Positions 24,825 through 33,851 of a DNA stretch of 64,000 nt are shown here, in pieces. The notes beneath the pieces are model-generated. The model was not told where the DNA came from. It did not search any database and saw only the letters and a list, made by a program, of their open reading frames with translations. Origin of the DNA: Planktothrix sp. PCC 11201 (GTDB taxonomy: Bacteria > Cyanobacteriota > Cyanobacteriia > Cyanobacteriales > Microcoleaceae). The stretch covers positions 658,786 through 722,785 of the forward strand of contig NZ_LT797711.1 in assembly GCF_900009135.1 (NCBI RefSeq), written 5' to 3'. Position 1 is the stretch's first letter, and the number at the start of each line of letters is the position of its first letter. Position numbers and translations under genes: made by a program.

Positions 24825-25535
24825 TTATAAAATTTCTCGAACTTTTGCTTGTCCGTCAATCACTTCACCCACAAGAATGATATCAGCAACCCCGACAAAT
24901 AAACCATTATCTAAAACCCCGGGAATATTGTTGATTTCTTTTTCTAATTCGGCGGGATTTTCCAGGACATCAAATTTGACATCAATCACCAAATTTCCTT
25001 CATCTGTCACCACTGGCCCGGCTTTTTTAACTCCCATTCTTAGGGTCGGTTTTCCCCCTAATTTTTCCAGGGCTTTCATTACTGGAGTCATCGCCATGGG
25101 AATCACTTCCACGGGTAATAAAAAAGTTGATCCGAGTCGCTCAACCAGTTTAGAATTATCAACAACCACAATAAAAACTTCTGCCAAACTATCAACAATT
25201 TTCTCCCGGGTATGGGCGGCTCCACCCCCTTTAATTAAATTCTTGTGCGGATCAACTTCATCAGCACCATCAATGGCAATATCGATGTGATCCACTTCAT
25301 CTAATGTGGTTAATGGAATGCCATATTGTTTGGCTAATACTGTGGCTTGAAACGAGGTCGGAATCCCTTTAATATCTTTGAGTTCTCCACTTTGGAGCCG
25401 TTCTCCAATATACTGAATCGCATAGGCTGTGGTGGAACCGGTTCCGAGTCCAACAATCGTTCCTGATTGTACTCGATCGGCGGCGGCTTTGCCCACATAC
25501 TGTTTCATTAATGTTACGGGATCTTGTTGGCTCAT
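24825..25535 (-). CDS. rpiA: Ribose-5-phosphate isomerase A
   Basis: 236 aa, typical length. It converts ribose-5-phosphate to ribulose-5-phosphate in the Calvin cycle and pentose phosphate pathway. Conserved motifs are [11 protein letters not shown] (substrate phosphate loop), [12 protein letters not shown] (catalytic Asp region) and [13 protein letters not shown] (Lys and catalytic Glu). The gene diverges from the TPR/OGT-like gene, with 153 bases between the two starts. Confidence 0.97.
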   Translation of the reverse strand: MSQQDPVTLMKQYVGKAAADRVQSGTIVGLGTGSTTAYAIQYIGERLQSGELKDIKGIPTSFQATVLAKQYGIPLTTLDEVDHIDIAIDGADEVDPHKNLIKGGGAAHTREKIVDSLAEVFIVVVDNSKLVERLGSTFLLPVEVIPMAMTPVMKALEKLGGKPTLRMGVKKAGPVVTDEGNLVIDVKFDVLENPAELEKEINNIPGVLDNGLFVGVADIILVGEVIDGQAKVREIL

Positions 25536-25617
25536 TTTAATTTATCCTGAATAAAGGGTTGTTTTAGATTGCAGTCAAGTCTAATTTAACCACAAAGACA
25601 CAACGAACACAAAGAAG

Positions 25618-25648
25618 TTGTCAACACTAACCGACTGATTGGTATACT
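25618..25648 (+). promoter_or_regulatory. Possible promoter of the TPR/OGT-like gene
   Basis: TTGTCA (25618-25623) and TATACT (25643-25648) are separated by 19 bp, a little longer than ideal. It lies 40 bases before the GTG start at 25689. Support is by pattern only. Confidence 0.35.
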
Positions 25649-25688
25649 GATTAACGTGGGCATTTGATTCGTGATTGGAGAGTAAATT

Positions 25689-28600
25689 GTGAGTTTAGAT
25701 TCCGTTTCTTCCCTATTAAAACAAGGAATTCAACTTAAAGAATTAGGGAATTTAGAGGCTGCAATTCATACCTTTGGGCAGGCTTTAGCGATTAATGCCC
25801 AAGACGCAGAAGTTTATAAAAGACTGGCGGAAGTTTATATTTTAATCGGCAAGGAAGAAGACGGAATTAACTATTTACATCAAGCCCTGAATTTACAACC
25901 GGATTTGGCTTCTGCGTATTTGGTGGTGGGCAATGCTCTCTATATTCAATCTCGGTTAGATTTAGCAATTTGGGCCTATACCCAAGCTCTGGAAATACAA
26001 CCTAATTTTACAGAAGCCCATGCTAATTTGGGTAGTATTTATTTTATTAAAGAACGTTTAGATGAGGCATTTTCTTGTTATCAAATAGCACTAAAAATCG
26101 ATCCCAATCAAGGATTAATTCATTGGATGAAGGGAAACTTACTCACAAAGCAGGGGAAAATAGAACCCGCAATTAATTATTATCAAAAAGCTATAAATTT
26201 ACAACCAGATAAAGAAATATTTTATTTAAAATTAGCTGAAAATTTGGTTAAAATAAATCAACTTAATCCCGCAATTGATTGTTATAAAAAAGCCATTCAA
26301 CTTAATCCTCAACGAGCCTTTACCCATCAGGAACTAAACCGACTGCTGCAATTACAATTTCAAGAGGCGGGCGAGGTTAAAGGCGAGAATCAAGGATTTC
26401 ATGAAGGAGGAGTAGAACTGGCAAGTGCTGGACTAGAAACCGAATTCAAATCTCGATCTGAATCCAATATTGAAACGGCTTTAGTTGCGTCTGGAAATCA
26501 ACAGTTTTTAGTTGATAATCCCCCGGAAAAAGATAGTGAAAACCTAGAGGTTCAACAATACAAACAACAAGCTGAAATTCTCATGAGTCAAGGGTTGTAT
26601 GAGCAAGCCCTTGTCGCTTGTCATCAAGCCTTGAAATTACAACCGGATTATTTACCCGCCTATTTAACCCTGGGCAATATTCTGCAATTCCAAGGTAAAA
26701 TAGAAGCAGCATTACGAGCTTATTTTCAAGCCTTAGAACTGCGACCCAATTTTGCAGAAATTCATGCAAATGTGGGAACCATGTTGTTTAAACTACAACG
26801 GTGGGAACAGGCAATTTTGAGTTATCAAAAAGCCTTAGAGATTAATCCCAATTTGGCGGCGGTTTACTGGAATTTAGGCAAAGTTTTTCAAACTGTAGGT
26901 CGGGTTGATGAATCTATTTCCGCTTGGCAAAAAGCCTTAGAATTACAACCGAATTTAGTTGAAGCCGAATTTAACTTTGAATTTGGCAATAGTTTAGCCC
27001 GTCGTAGTCTTTGGGATGAAGCGGTTAAAAATTATCAACGGGCGATCGCTTTAAAACCTCAGTGGGCAGAAGTCTATACTAACCTAGCGAGTGTGCGATC
27101 GCAGCAAGGACAAGAACAAGAGGCGATTCAATATTATCAAAAAGCCATCGAACTTAAACCCGATTTACCCCAGCCCCATCTCTATCTCGGTCATATTTTC
27201 TTTCATAAAAATGATTCTGAAAAGGCAATTTATCACTATCAACAATCGATCAAACTTAAACCCGATTCTATCGATAGTTATGCTAATCTTGCTAACCTTT
27301 ATGCTAAAATTGGTGAAGTAGAAGCCGCAATTCAAAACTTTGAACAAGCCTTAGCCTTGCAACCGGATTGGGCGGAACTTCATTGTCGATTAGCCCATAT
27401 TCGCAAACATGATCAACCCTCAGAAGCCCTAATTAATTTAGAAAAAGCGATTGAACTTAAACCGGATTTTGTCGAAGCCTATCAACAATTGTGTGATTTA
27501 CTCAGCCACTCTACCAATTTAGCAAAAGCTCGAGAAATGTCGGATTTATATTGTCAAAAATGCGGGGATCAAGTTCCGGTTTTGTCAGCAATTGCCTATA
27601 TTTTTGCCTATAGTCAATCGGGGGCTTGTCAACAGGCGCTAGAAAAACTCATAGAATTAGAAAAGATCTGTTATCAAGATCCCGATAAATTAGAGATTTC
27701 AGAAGTGATTATTCTCTATGAAATTCTGTTATTTACGGTTTCTCACCTGCGGGATGATTTAGAAGCCAATGCCAAATTATATCGCTTAATTGCCCAACAA
27801 TATACTAAACATCGCTTCAGTGGTGTCCCCTCGCCCCAGTATGCCACCATTCTCGAAAAAACGAGTTCAAAACCCCTGAGAATTGGCTTGATTTCTAAAC
27901 ACTTCCGACGGCATTCTGTGGGCTGGTGTAGTGAAACCTTAATCCGAGAATTGTCCCTAATTTCCCCCTATATTTATATTTATGTAACCGGACAGTTACC
28001 TGTGGATGAAGTCACCCGAAGATTTGAACAAATAGCGGCAAAATTTTACTGGCCAAAATCCTTTCCTAATGGGTTTGGTTCGCCGGAAGAATTAACCGCA
28101 GAAATTCTCAAAGATCGGTTAGATATTTTAGTAGATTTGGACTCCATGACCGTGCCCACTAATGTCCAGATATTCTATCGTAGACCCGCCCCGGTTTGTG
28201 TGTCTTGGTTAGGGTTTGATGCGCCATATATTTCACCGGATAACTATTTCTTCTGCGATCAATATAGCCATCCCCAAGGGATTGAAAAACATTATTTAGA
28301 AAAGTTAATCCATTTACCCCATACTTCCGTCGCTTTAGAACCTTTTAAAAGCCGTCCAGTAGATAGAAATGCTGTGAGAAATGGTTTAAATATTCAGCCG
28401 GATCAAATGGTTTATTTATGTGTAGCACCTGGACGAAAAACCAACCTGAAAATGATTGAAGCTCAGGTTAAAATTCTCCTAGGAGTTCCCAATAGTGTAT
28501 TAATCAGGAAAGGTCAAGGGGATAATAAATTAATTCAAGAACTCTATCACCAAGTTTGTGTTGAACAGAATGTTGATCAAGGTCGAGTGATTTTTATTGG

Positions 28601-28982
28601 GTTAACCAAAACCGAAGAAGAACATCGAGCGATTTATTATGTAGCGGATGCCCTATTAGACTCCTATCCCTATAATGGAGGAACCCATAATTTAGAGGCT
28701 CTATCGGCTAATTTACCAATTATTACTCGGGCTGGGGAACAGTATTTATCCCGCATGGGTTACTCGTTTTTAAAAGCCGTTAATCTCGATATTGGTACGG
28801 CTTGGACTTGGGAAGAATATACACAATTAGGGATTAAATTAGGTTTAGATATCAATTTACGCCATCAAATTAAATCCCATTTGATTCAATCTCAAAACCC
28901 AAATTCCTTAGCTCCATTATGGAATCCTAAAAAATTAGCGCGAGAAATGTATGATGTTTTTGAGAAACTTTATCGGGGATAG
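25689..28982 (+). CDS. TPR protein with O-GlcNAc-transferase-like C-terminal domain
   Basis: 1097 aa. The GTG start is well supported by GGAGAG (25677-25682) 6 nt upstream. Residues ~1-225 and ~285-620 are two blocks of TPR repeats (for example YKRLAEVYILIGKEEDGINYLHQAL) joined by a Glu/Ser-rich linker (~225-285). Residues ~690-1097 resemble the glycosyltransferase family 41/SPINDLY region: LRIGLISKHFRRHSVGW, VSWLGFDAPYISPDN, VAPGRKTNLKMIEAQVKIL, and LLDSYPYNGGTHNLEALSANLPIITRAG near the end, where the donor nucleotide-sugar is bound in OGT. It probably glycosylates proteins in the cytoplasm; targets are unknown. No link to its neighbours is visible. Confidence 0.88.
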   Translation: MSLDSVSSLLKQGIQLKELGNLEAAIHTFGQALAINAQDAEVYKRLAEVYILIGKEEDGINYLHQALNLQPDLASAYLVVGNALYIQSRLDLAIWAYTQALEIQPNFTEAHANLGSIYFIKERLDEAFSCYQIALKIDPNQGLIHWMKGNLLTKQGKIEPAINYYQKAINLQPDKEIFYLKLAENLVKINQLNPAIDCYKKAIQLNPQRAFTHQELNRLLQLQFQEAGEVKGENQGFHEGGVELASAGLETEFKSRSESNIETALVASGNQQFLVDNPPEKDSENLEVQQYKQQAEILMSQGLYEQALVACHQALKLQPDYLPAYLTLGNILQFQGKIEAALRAYFQALELRPNFAEIHANVGTMLFKLQRWEQAILSYQKALEINPNLAAVYWNLGKVFQTVGRVDESISAWQKALELQPNLVEAEFNFEFGNSLARRSLWDEAVKNYQRAIALKPQWAEVYTNLASVRSQQGQEQEAIQYYQKAIELKPDLPQPHLYLGHIFFHKNDSEKAIYHYQQSIKLKPDSIDSYANLANLYAKIGEVEAAIQNFEQALALQPDWAELHCRLAHIRKHDQPSEALINLEKAIELKPDFVEAYQQLCDLLSHSTNLAKAREMSDLYCQKCGDQVPVLSAIAYIFAYSQSGACQQALEKLIELEKICYQDPDKLEISEVIILYEILLFTVSHLRDDLEANAKLYRLIAQQYTKHRFSGVPSPQYATILEKTSSKPLRIGLISKHFRRHSVGWCSETLIRELSLISPYIYIYVTGQLPVDEVTRRFEQIAAKFYWPKSFPNGFGSPEELTAEILKDRLDILVDLDSMTVPTNVQIFYRRPAPVCVSWLGFDAPYISPDNYFFCDQYSHPQGIEKHYLEKLIHLPHTSVALEPFKSRPVDRNAVRNGLNIQPDQMVYLCVAPGRKTNLKMIEAQVKILLGVPNSVLIRKGQGDNKLIQELYHQVCVEQNVDQGRVIFIGLTKTEEEHRAIYYVADALLDSYPYNGGTHNLEALSANLPIITRAGEQYLSRMGYSFLKAVNLDIGTAWTWEEYTQLGIKLGLDINLRHQIKSHLIQSQNPNSLAPLWNPKKLAREMYDVFEKLYRG

Positions 28983-29045
28983 GGAATAGTTTTTAGAAAC
29001 TTATGAAATAGCAAAACAATGATGTTTTAACAAGCAAAATTAAAG

Positions 29046-29471
29046 TCATTGATAATTGATGATCGCTAAAAAATTATCAACTGTTAAAATCGGACAAGAA
29101 AAATTATCTGTAAGGCAGATTAAATCATTATCACCTGTCACCAAATAATCAGCTTCACCAACAACAGCTAACAGCAAAAAAGGGATATCAAACGGATCTC
29201 GACATTCAGGAACTACAGGCAAAGTATCGGGCATCAACACAGTGTCACAAAACGGCAAATAGTCTGACAATAAATCTTCCTGCTCCGAGTTTGTGAGTTT
29301 AAACTTTGGGTAAGTCAGTACCCTAACTAACTCCGCAATCGTAACTTGAGACGCTAAAGGAATAAAGCGATTATCCTGCCACGCAAGGCGCAATCTGGAT
29401 AATTTTCCCCCAAATACTAAGGCTGACAAAACTAAATTTGTATCAATTACCACTCGTGGACACTCAATCAT
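29046..29471 (-). CDS. PIN-domain toxin (VapC-like)
   Basis: 141 aa from ATG 29471. The PIN fold is marked by RVVIDTNLVLSALVFGG (first metal-binding Asp), TIAELVRVLTYPKF (Glu), CRDPFDIPFLLLAV (Asp pair) and DYLVTGDNDL (last Asp). This matches the PIN_3-type putative toxin family that cleaves RNA. Its ATG overlaps the TGA of the upstream antitoxin gene (TGATG), so translation is probably coupled. A longer GTG start at 29486 would overlap further into the antitoxin and is less likely. Confidence 0.85.
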   Translation of the reverse strand: MIECPRVVIDTNLVLSALVFGGKLSRLRLAWQDNRFIPLASQVTIAELVRVLTYPKFKLTNSEQEDLLSDYLPFCDTVLMPDTLPVVPECRDPFDIPFLLLAVVGEADYLVTGDNDLICLTDNFSCPILTVDNFLAIINYQ

Positions 29472-29689
29472 CACTGACGCGCCCACTCGACAGCATCATT
29501 AATATCCTGTTGATTCAGATTCAAAGTCGCCAATTTAGCCCGTACAGCATCAGCCCCCTGAATTTTTACCGGAGTCAAAATAATTTGTCCACCTTCTACC
29601 TTAACTTCAAAATATTCAGCCTCCCCGATGGCTTGAGTTATACTTTTAGGTAGAGTAAGCTGATTTTCAGTAGTCAACTTAGCAAGCAT
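29471..29689 (-). CDS. AbrB-type antitoxin (VapB-like)
   Basis: 72 aa. The N-terminal half is a SpoVT/AbrB-type swapped-hairpin DNA-binding domain (KLTTENQLTLPKSITQAIG, then YFEVKVEGGQIILTPVK). The C-terminal half (DAVRAKLATLNLNQQDINDAVEWARQ) is the helical part that would wrap the toxin. The order antitoxin then toxin, with a one-base TGATG overlap, is standard for type II systems, which repress their own promoter. Both genes are on the strand of the kinase and mcy genes, but they form a separate unit. Confidence 0.85.
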   Translation of the reverse strand: MLAKLTTENQLTLPKSITQAIGEAEYFEVKVEGGQIILTPVKIQGADAVRAKLATLNLNQQDINDAVEWARQ

Positions 29690-29790
29690 AGTAATATTCT
29701 TAATTATTTACTATTTATTATCTGTTATTCATGCTCAATTGTCAATTATCCACAAAACCAAACTGCAAGATAAATTAATCAAATAAATCC

Positions 29791-29818
29791 CAATTACCCA
29801 TTCCCTATTCCCTGTTTC
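29791..29818. repeat. Heptamer repeat at the end of the GGDEF regulator gene
   Basis: Units TTACCCA, TTCCCTA, TTCCCTG. Read on the minus strand they encode the last residues (GIGNG) and the TAA stop of the response regulator. Confidence 0.8.
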
Positions 29819-31212
29819 TGATGACAACTACTACTAATACAATAGCGATCGCGTCCCTGTTGTTTAGCATTATATAACGCTTGATCAGCCAGTTCAATTA
29901 AGTAATTGGGCTGAACTTCCAAACTGGGGATAACCGAAGCAATACCCAAACTGACGGTCACAATTTCCCTAACATTGGAGTATTCATGGGGAATTTTTAA
30001 ACGGTAAATCGCCTGCTGAATTCGTTCTGCAACTTGAATTCCTGTGGCTAAATCCTTCCCCGATAGGAGGACGATAAATTCCTCTCCCCCATAACGGGCC
30101 ACCAGGTCAATGGGGCGGCGCAAATCCTGGTGGCGAGTACATTGATATACTGCTTGAGAAATCTGGACAAGGCAATCATCCCCCGCCAGATGACCGTAGT
30201 GGTCGTTATAGGGCTTAAACCCGTCGAGATCAAACATAATCAAGGTCAGGGGTCGTTGTTGTTGGGCTAAGACCTCCCATTCCCTTTGCAGACAAGCATC
30301 AAAACAGCGACGATTAGCGATCTGAGTTAAACTATCGAGATTAGCAAGTTCTTTTAATTTCTGATTGGCTTCTTGAAGGGCGAGTTCAGTTTTTTTGCGG
30401 GCGGTAATATCACGAATAGTAATCGCAAAACCATCCCCTAACTTGACCGCCACAAAATGATACCAGTAGGAGTCCCCAACGGGATAGTAAATATCCTGTT
30501 CTAAGGATTCCCCAGTTTCAACGACTTTAACAAAACGATAAAACAGTTCCGGTTGAATGCGATTTAGGAGTCTTCTGAGGATAACTTTCCCCATCATATC
30601 CTCCCGGGTGCGGTCAAAAACCCTCGCTAAGATCGGGTTAACCACTAAACACCTAAAATCCTTGATTTCCCCGGTTTCCGGTTCCCGTAAAGCCTGTAAA
30701 GCCGCAATGCCATCGAGGGAACCATTCAATATACTCGATAACAGTGCCCGGGATTGGTATAACACTTCCTCGGCATCTCTACGTTTAATAATTTCCTGTT
30801 CCAGAAGTCTTTGTTGTCGTTGAATGGTTAACTGACTTTCCAGACGGGCGACAACTTCTTCCACTTGAAACGGTTTAGTAATATAGTCAATCCCACCGGA
30901 CTGAAACGCCTTAACTTTATCAAAAACATCATTTAAAGCACTAATAAAAATAATTGGAATCTGGGATAAATTTTCATCGGCTTTTAGGGCTTGACAGACC
31001 TGATAACCGTCCATTTCTGGCATTTTAATGTCCAAAAAAATAACATCAGGTTGCTTAACTTTAACGGTTTTGAGTGCCATTCTACCACTGGTGACACTGC
31101 GAACTGTATAGCCAAGTTTAATTAATAAATCACTGAGTAATTGTAAATTCTCTGGCAGATCATCAACCAGAAGAATATTCCCTTTGTTCTCTGCGACTAA
31201 ATCAGGATTCAT
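29794..31212 (-). CDS. Response regulator with receiver, PAS and GGDEF domains
   Basis: 472 aa. Residues ~15-135 are a receiver with phospho-acceptor Asp in VIFLDIKMPEMDG and the conserved Lys in YITKPF; ~150-275 look like a PAS domain (DGFAITIRDITARKKTE is the usual PAS/PAC end); ~290-460 are a diguanylate cyclase with an intact GGEEF and an RPID inhibitory site five residues before it. It should make cyclic di-GMP when phosphorylated and be held back by product. I chose ATG 31212, which overlaps the end of the kinase gene by 11 bases; a TTG at 31230 is the alternative. The overlap makes a two-gene operon with the upstream hybrid kinase likely. The C-terminal tail comes from a heptamer repeat. 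Confidence 0.92.
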   Translation of the reverse strand: MNPDLVAENKGNILLVDDLPENLQLLSDLLIKLGYTVRSVTSGRMALKTVKVKQPDVIFLDIKMPEMDGYQVCQALKADENLSQIPIIFISALNDVFDKVKAFQSGGIDYITKPFQVEEVVARLESQLTIQRQQRLLEQEIIKRRDAEEVLYQSRALLSSILNGSLDGIAALQALREPETGEIKDFRCLVVNPILARVFDRTREDMMGKVILRRLLNRIQPELFYRFVKVVETGESLEQDIYYPVGDSYWYHFVAVKLGDGFAITIRDITARKKTELALQEANQKLKELANLDSLTQIANRRCFDACLQREWEVLAQQQRPLTLIMFDLDGFKPYNDHYGHLAGDDCLVQISQAVYQCTRHQDLRRPIDLVARYGGEEFIVLLSGKDLATGIQVAERIQQAIYRLKIPHEYSNVREIVTVSLGIASVIPSLEVQPNYLIELADQALYNAKQQGRDRYCISSSCHQKQGIGNG

Positions 31213-33622
31213 GACTAACGAGGGGTTCAATTAATTTAATAATCTGTTCAAATTCAAACTTACGCACAAGTTGTGTAAGGGATTGTATCAAATGAGTTTC
31301 TATATGAGGAATTTGTGTGATTAGTTGCATAACTAGACCCGTGTTCGCTTCAAGAGTAGCTTGATAGAGCTCAACTATCCACTCCTTAGGCATACAGGTC
31401 AATTGTTGAGATGTCAAGGCACTATCCAGGTTAATATCTGACACAGAGGGTTTTGTTTCTGAATAAATATATCTTACACCTAAATGTTTGGTAAGTGTCT
31501 CAAAAATATTATGCTCCGTAAAGGGTTTTCTAATAAAATCATCACATCCAGCCGATAGCACAATAGCTTTTTCCTCCTCTAAAACACTGGCAGTTAGGGC
31601 AATTACGGCGGTTGCATTGCCTTTTGTTGTGGATTTAATATATTTTATCGCTTCATAGCCATCCATGACCGGCATTCGCATATCCATCCAAATTAAATGG
31701 GGTTCCCACTGGTTCCAAATTGCGATCGCTTCTAGTCCATTTCTGGCTTCTTTTACCTCAAATCCTAGGGGTTGTAAAAGTTTAATTAATAATTTTCGAT
31801 TCACTTCTTTGTCATCAACCGTTAGCAATTTGTAGGTCGGTTGACCTTTGACTAAACCCAATACAATCCGCTTGGCTTCCGTTGGCTTATCCTGGGAATT
31901 TTGACCCCGTTGGACTCGAATTTGGAATCTAAAGGTTGTCCCTTGATGCAATTGGCTTTCAACTTGAATTTCTCCCCCCATTAATTGGACAAATTTCTGA
32001 CTAATGGCTAATCCTAAACCCGTCCCTTCTTGGGATTCTTTTCCCGCTTGAGCTTGAGTAAATACCTGAAAGAGTTTTGGCAATTCTTGGGGAGAAATTC
32101 CCACCCCAGTGTCCCGAACGTGAAACTCCAATAGGGCGCTATCGGTGTCTGGGGTTTCTCGTCGAAGCACCATTAAAGTCACCCCACCCTCGGGGGTAAA
32201 TTTAATCCCATTACTGAGTAAATTAATTAAAACTTGACGGAGCTTAACCTGATCGCTATAAATATATTGAGGAACCGATGGATCTCGCTCAAAAATTAAA
32301 TTTAATCCCGCATTCGCCGATCTCAGATGCAACATATCTTCTAAATCATCTAACAACTGATATAAATCAAAATGGGTAAGATTTAATGTGGTTTTTCCCG
32401 CTTCTATTTTGGAGAAATCCAGAATATTATTAATCATGGTTAGGAGATACTCCCCACTGCGATAGATAATCCCAGCATTTTCCAAATGTTCTAGGGGAAG
32501 ATTCGGCGTCCTAAGCATGATTTGAGAGAACCCTAAAATCGCATTCAAAGGCGATCGCAATTCATGACTCATATTCGCAATAAAGATACTTTTAGCTTGA
32601 TTGGCAACTTCCGCTTTTTCCTTGGCTTTTTCCAGTTGTAATGTTCGTTCTTTGACTGTATCTTCTAAATTAGCCAGAGTTAACTCTAATTTGTTGGTGG
32701 CTTTTTGCTTTTCATCAATTATGGCGGATAAAATCAGAGAAGTGACCGCAAAAACCCCAATAAATAATTGAACTAAAAATAAAGATTGATTCGGTGATGC
32801 TTTAACAAACGGGCCAAATCCTAGGGCAGTGGCAATAATACTCACAGAGGAAACGATGGCTACCATCACAATCGAAAACTTTTTACCCAAAGTAAATACA
32901 GTTAAAATAAGTAACAGCAAGAAAATATATTCAACAGAAATATTTTTGATAAAAGTTATCCATAAAACCACAATTGTACCGATGCTCACCAAGCCGATTA
33001 TTGATAATTTAATTTTCGGGGGCAGTTTATTGGCTCCCGGGACAGGACGAATAGTAGGAATTAAAAATAGGGGAGTAAAAATTACATGACCCAAGGCACT
33101 GGAGGCCCACATTGTAAAGAAAGAATTCCAGTAAGTTTCGGCTGAATAGAACCCGATATAAACAGCAGTATTAACGATCAGAAGGGGAGGCAATATGGGA
33201 ACTAAAAGGCAGGATAAAATAAAAAAAGTAATTACTCCATTAATACTATTAAATAAATTTTTAATGTTAGTATATTTTTTGAGTAGTAATGTAATAAATA
33301 AAGGTTGTAAATAATTGGCTAAAATACAAGCAACATTAATCAAAATCAAACTCGTAAATGATTTTATGGAACTATGGTTATCAATTAATCCTACTATTGA
33401 ACCAAAAGCAATTGCTGGAAATACTTTTGAACCGAATAAAATGACAGCAGCTAAAACCATACCCGCCGGCAACCAAATCGCAGAAGAACCATGTACAGAT
33501 GTAACATTGATGCTAAATTTTACTCCCAGAAGGTAAGCAATTCCCAAACAAATATTAATCACAATCAGCCTGAATGATTCTGATTTTTGATAACGAAAAA
33601 CTTGCTGATTAAATAGTTTCAT
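31202..33622 (-). CDS. MASE1-type hybrid histidine kinase
   Basis: 806 aa from ATG 33622. The first ~290 residues are a multi-helix membrane sensor of MASE1 type (SSAIWLPAGMVLAAVILFG and following helices). A coiled linker leads to the kinase: H-box FIANMSHELRSPLNAILGF (His near 347), N-box LINLLSNGIKF, G-boxes RDTGVGISP and GTGLGLAIS. A receiver domain follows (~590-715) with Asp in IWMDMRMPVMDG and Lys in FIRKPF. The last ~90 residues are helical, of the kind often following cyanobacterial receivers; I see no clear Hpt His. A TTG at 33652 lies inside a transposable repeat and is unlikely to be the start. It is upstream of and overlaps the GGDEF regulator. Signal unknown. Confidence 0.92.
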   Translation of the reverse strand: MKLFNQQVFRYQKSESFRLIVINICLGIAYLLGVKFSINVTSVHGSSAIWLPAGMVLAAVILFGSKVFPAIAFGSIVGLIDNHSSIKSFTSLILINVACILANYLQPLFITLLLKKYTNIKNLFNSINGVITFFILSCLLVPILPPLLIVNTAVYIGFYSAETYWNSFFTMWASSALGHVIFTPLFLIPTIRPVPGANKLPPKIKLSIIGLVSIGTIVVLWITFIKNISVEYIFLLLLILTVFTLGKKFSIVMVAIVSSVSIIATALGFGPFVKASPNQSLFLVQLFIGVFAVTSLILSAIIDEKQKATNKLELTLANLEDTVKERTLQLEKAKEKAEVANQAKSIFIANMSHELRSPLNAILGFSQIMLRTPNLPLEHLENAGIIYRSGEYLLTMINNILDFSKIEAGKTTLNLTHFDLYQLLDDLEDMLHLRSANAGLNLIFERDPSVPQYIYSDQVKLRQVLINLLSNGIKFTPEGGVTLMVLRRETPDTDSALLEFHVRDTGVGISPQELPKLFQVFTQAQAGKESQEGTGLGLAISQKFVQLMGGEIQVESQLHQGTTFRFQIRVQRGQNSQDKPTEAKRIVLGLVKGQPTYKLLTVDDKEVNRKLLIKLLQPLGFEVKEARNGLEAIAIWNQWEPHLIWMDMRMPVMDGYEAIKYIKSTTKGNATAVIALTASVLEEEKAIVLSAGCDDFIRKPFTEHNIFETLTKHLGVRYIYSETKPSVSDINLDSALTSQQLTCMPKEWIVELYQATLEANTGLVMQLITQIPHIETHLIQSLTQLVRKFEFEQIIKLIEPLVSHES

Positions 33623-33644
33623 ATTTTTTTTGAGATTTAATAAA

Positions 33645-33778
33645 TATAGCAATCCTAAATAGGTTGTAACATGGGTTCCTGGCTGTGCCCGGGTTTCAAT
33701 CTCATTTATATAGATGGAATCCCCGTGCGTTCACGCCGGGGCGGCTGTCAACTCCACAACTCAAATAGGATTGCTATA
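33645..33778. mobile_element. MITE-like element between mcyJ and the kinase gene
   Basis: A 134-bp element with 13-bp perfect terminal inverted repeats, TATAGCAATCCTA (33645-33657) and its complement (33766-33778). They extend to about 23 bp with four mismatches. Near the right side is a stable hairpin, CCCCGTGCGT-tc-ACGCCGGGG (33721-33741). It has no coding capacity, so it would need a transposase from elsewhere. It sits exactly at the 3' edge of the microcystin cluster. Confidence 0.75.
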
Positions 33779-33851
33779 GTAATCTCAGGGGAATTTGTCT
33801 GTTTTTTTTCTTGTACTGAGATAGTGATTGGTCATAGCTGATTTAATCTAA

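Noticed and set aside
29013-29028. AAAACA/TGTTTT hairpin between the convergent OGT-like and PIN genes
   Set aside because: Only a 6-bp A+T stem; too weak to call a terminator.
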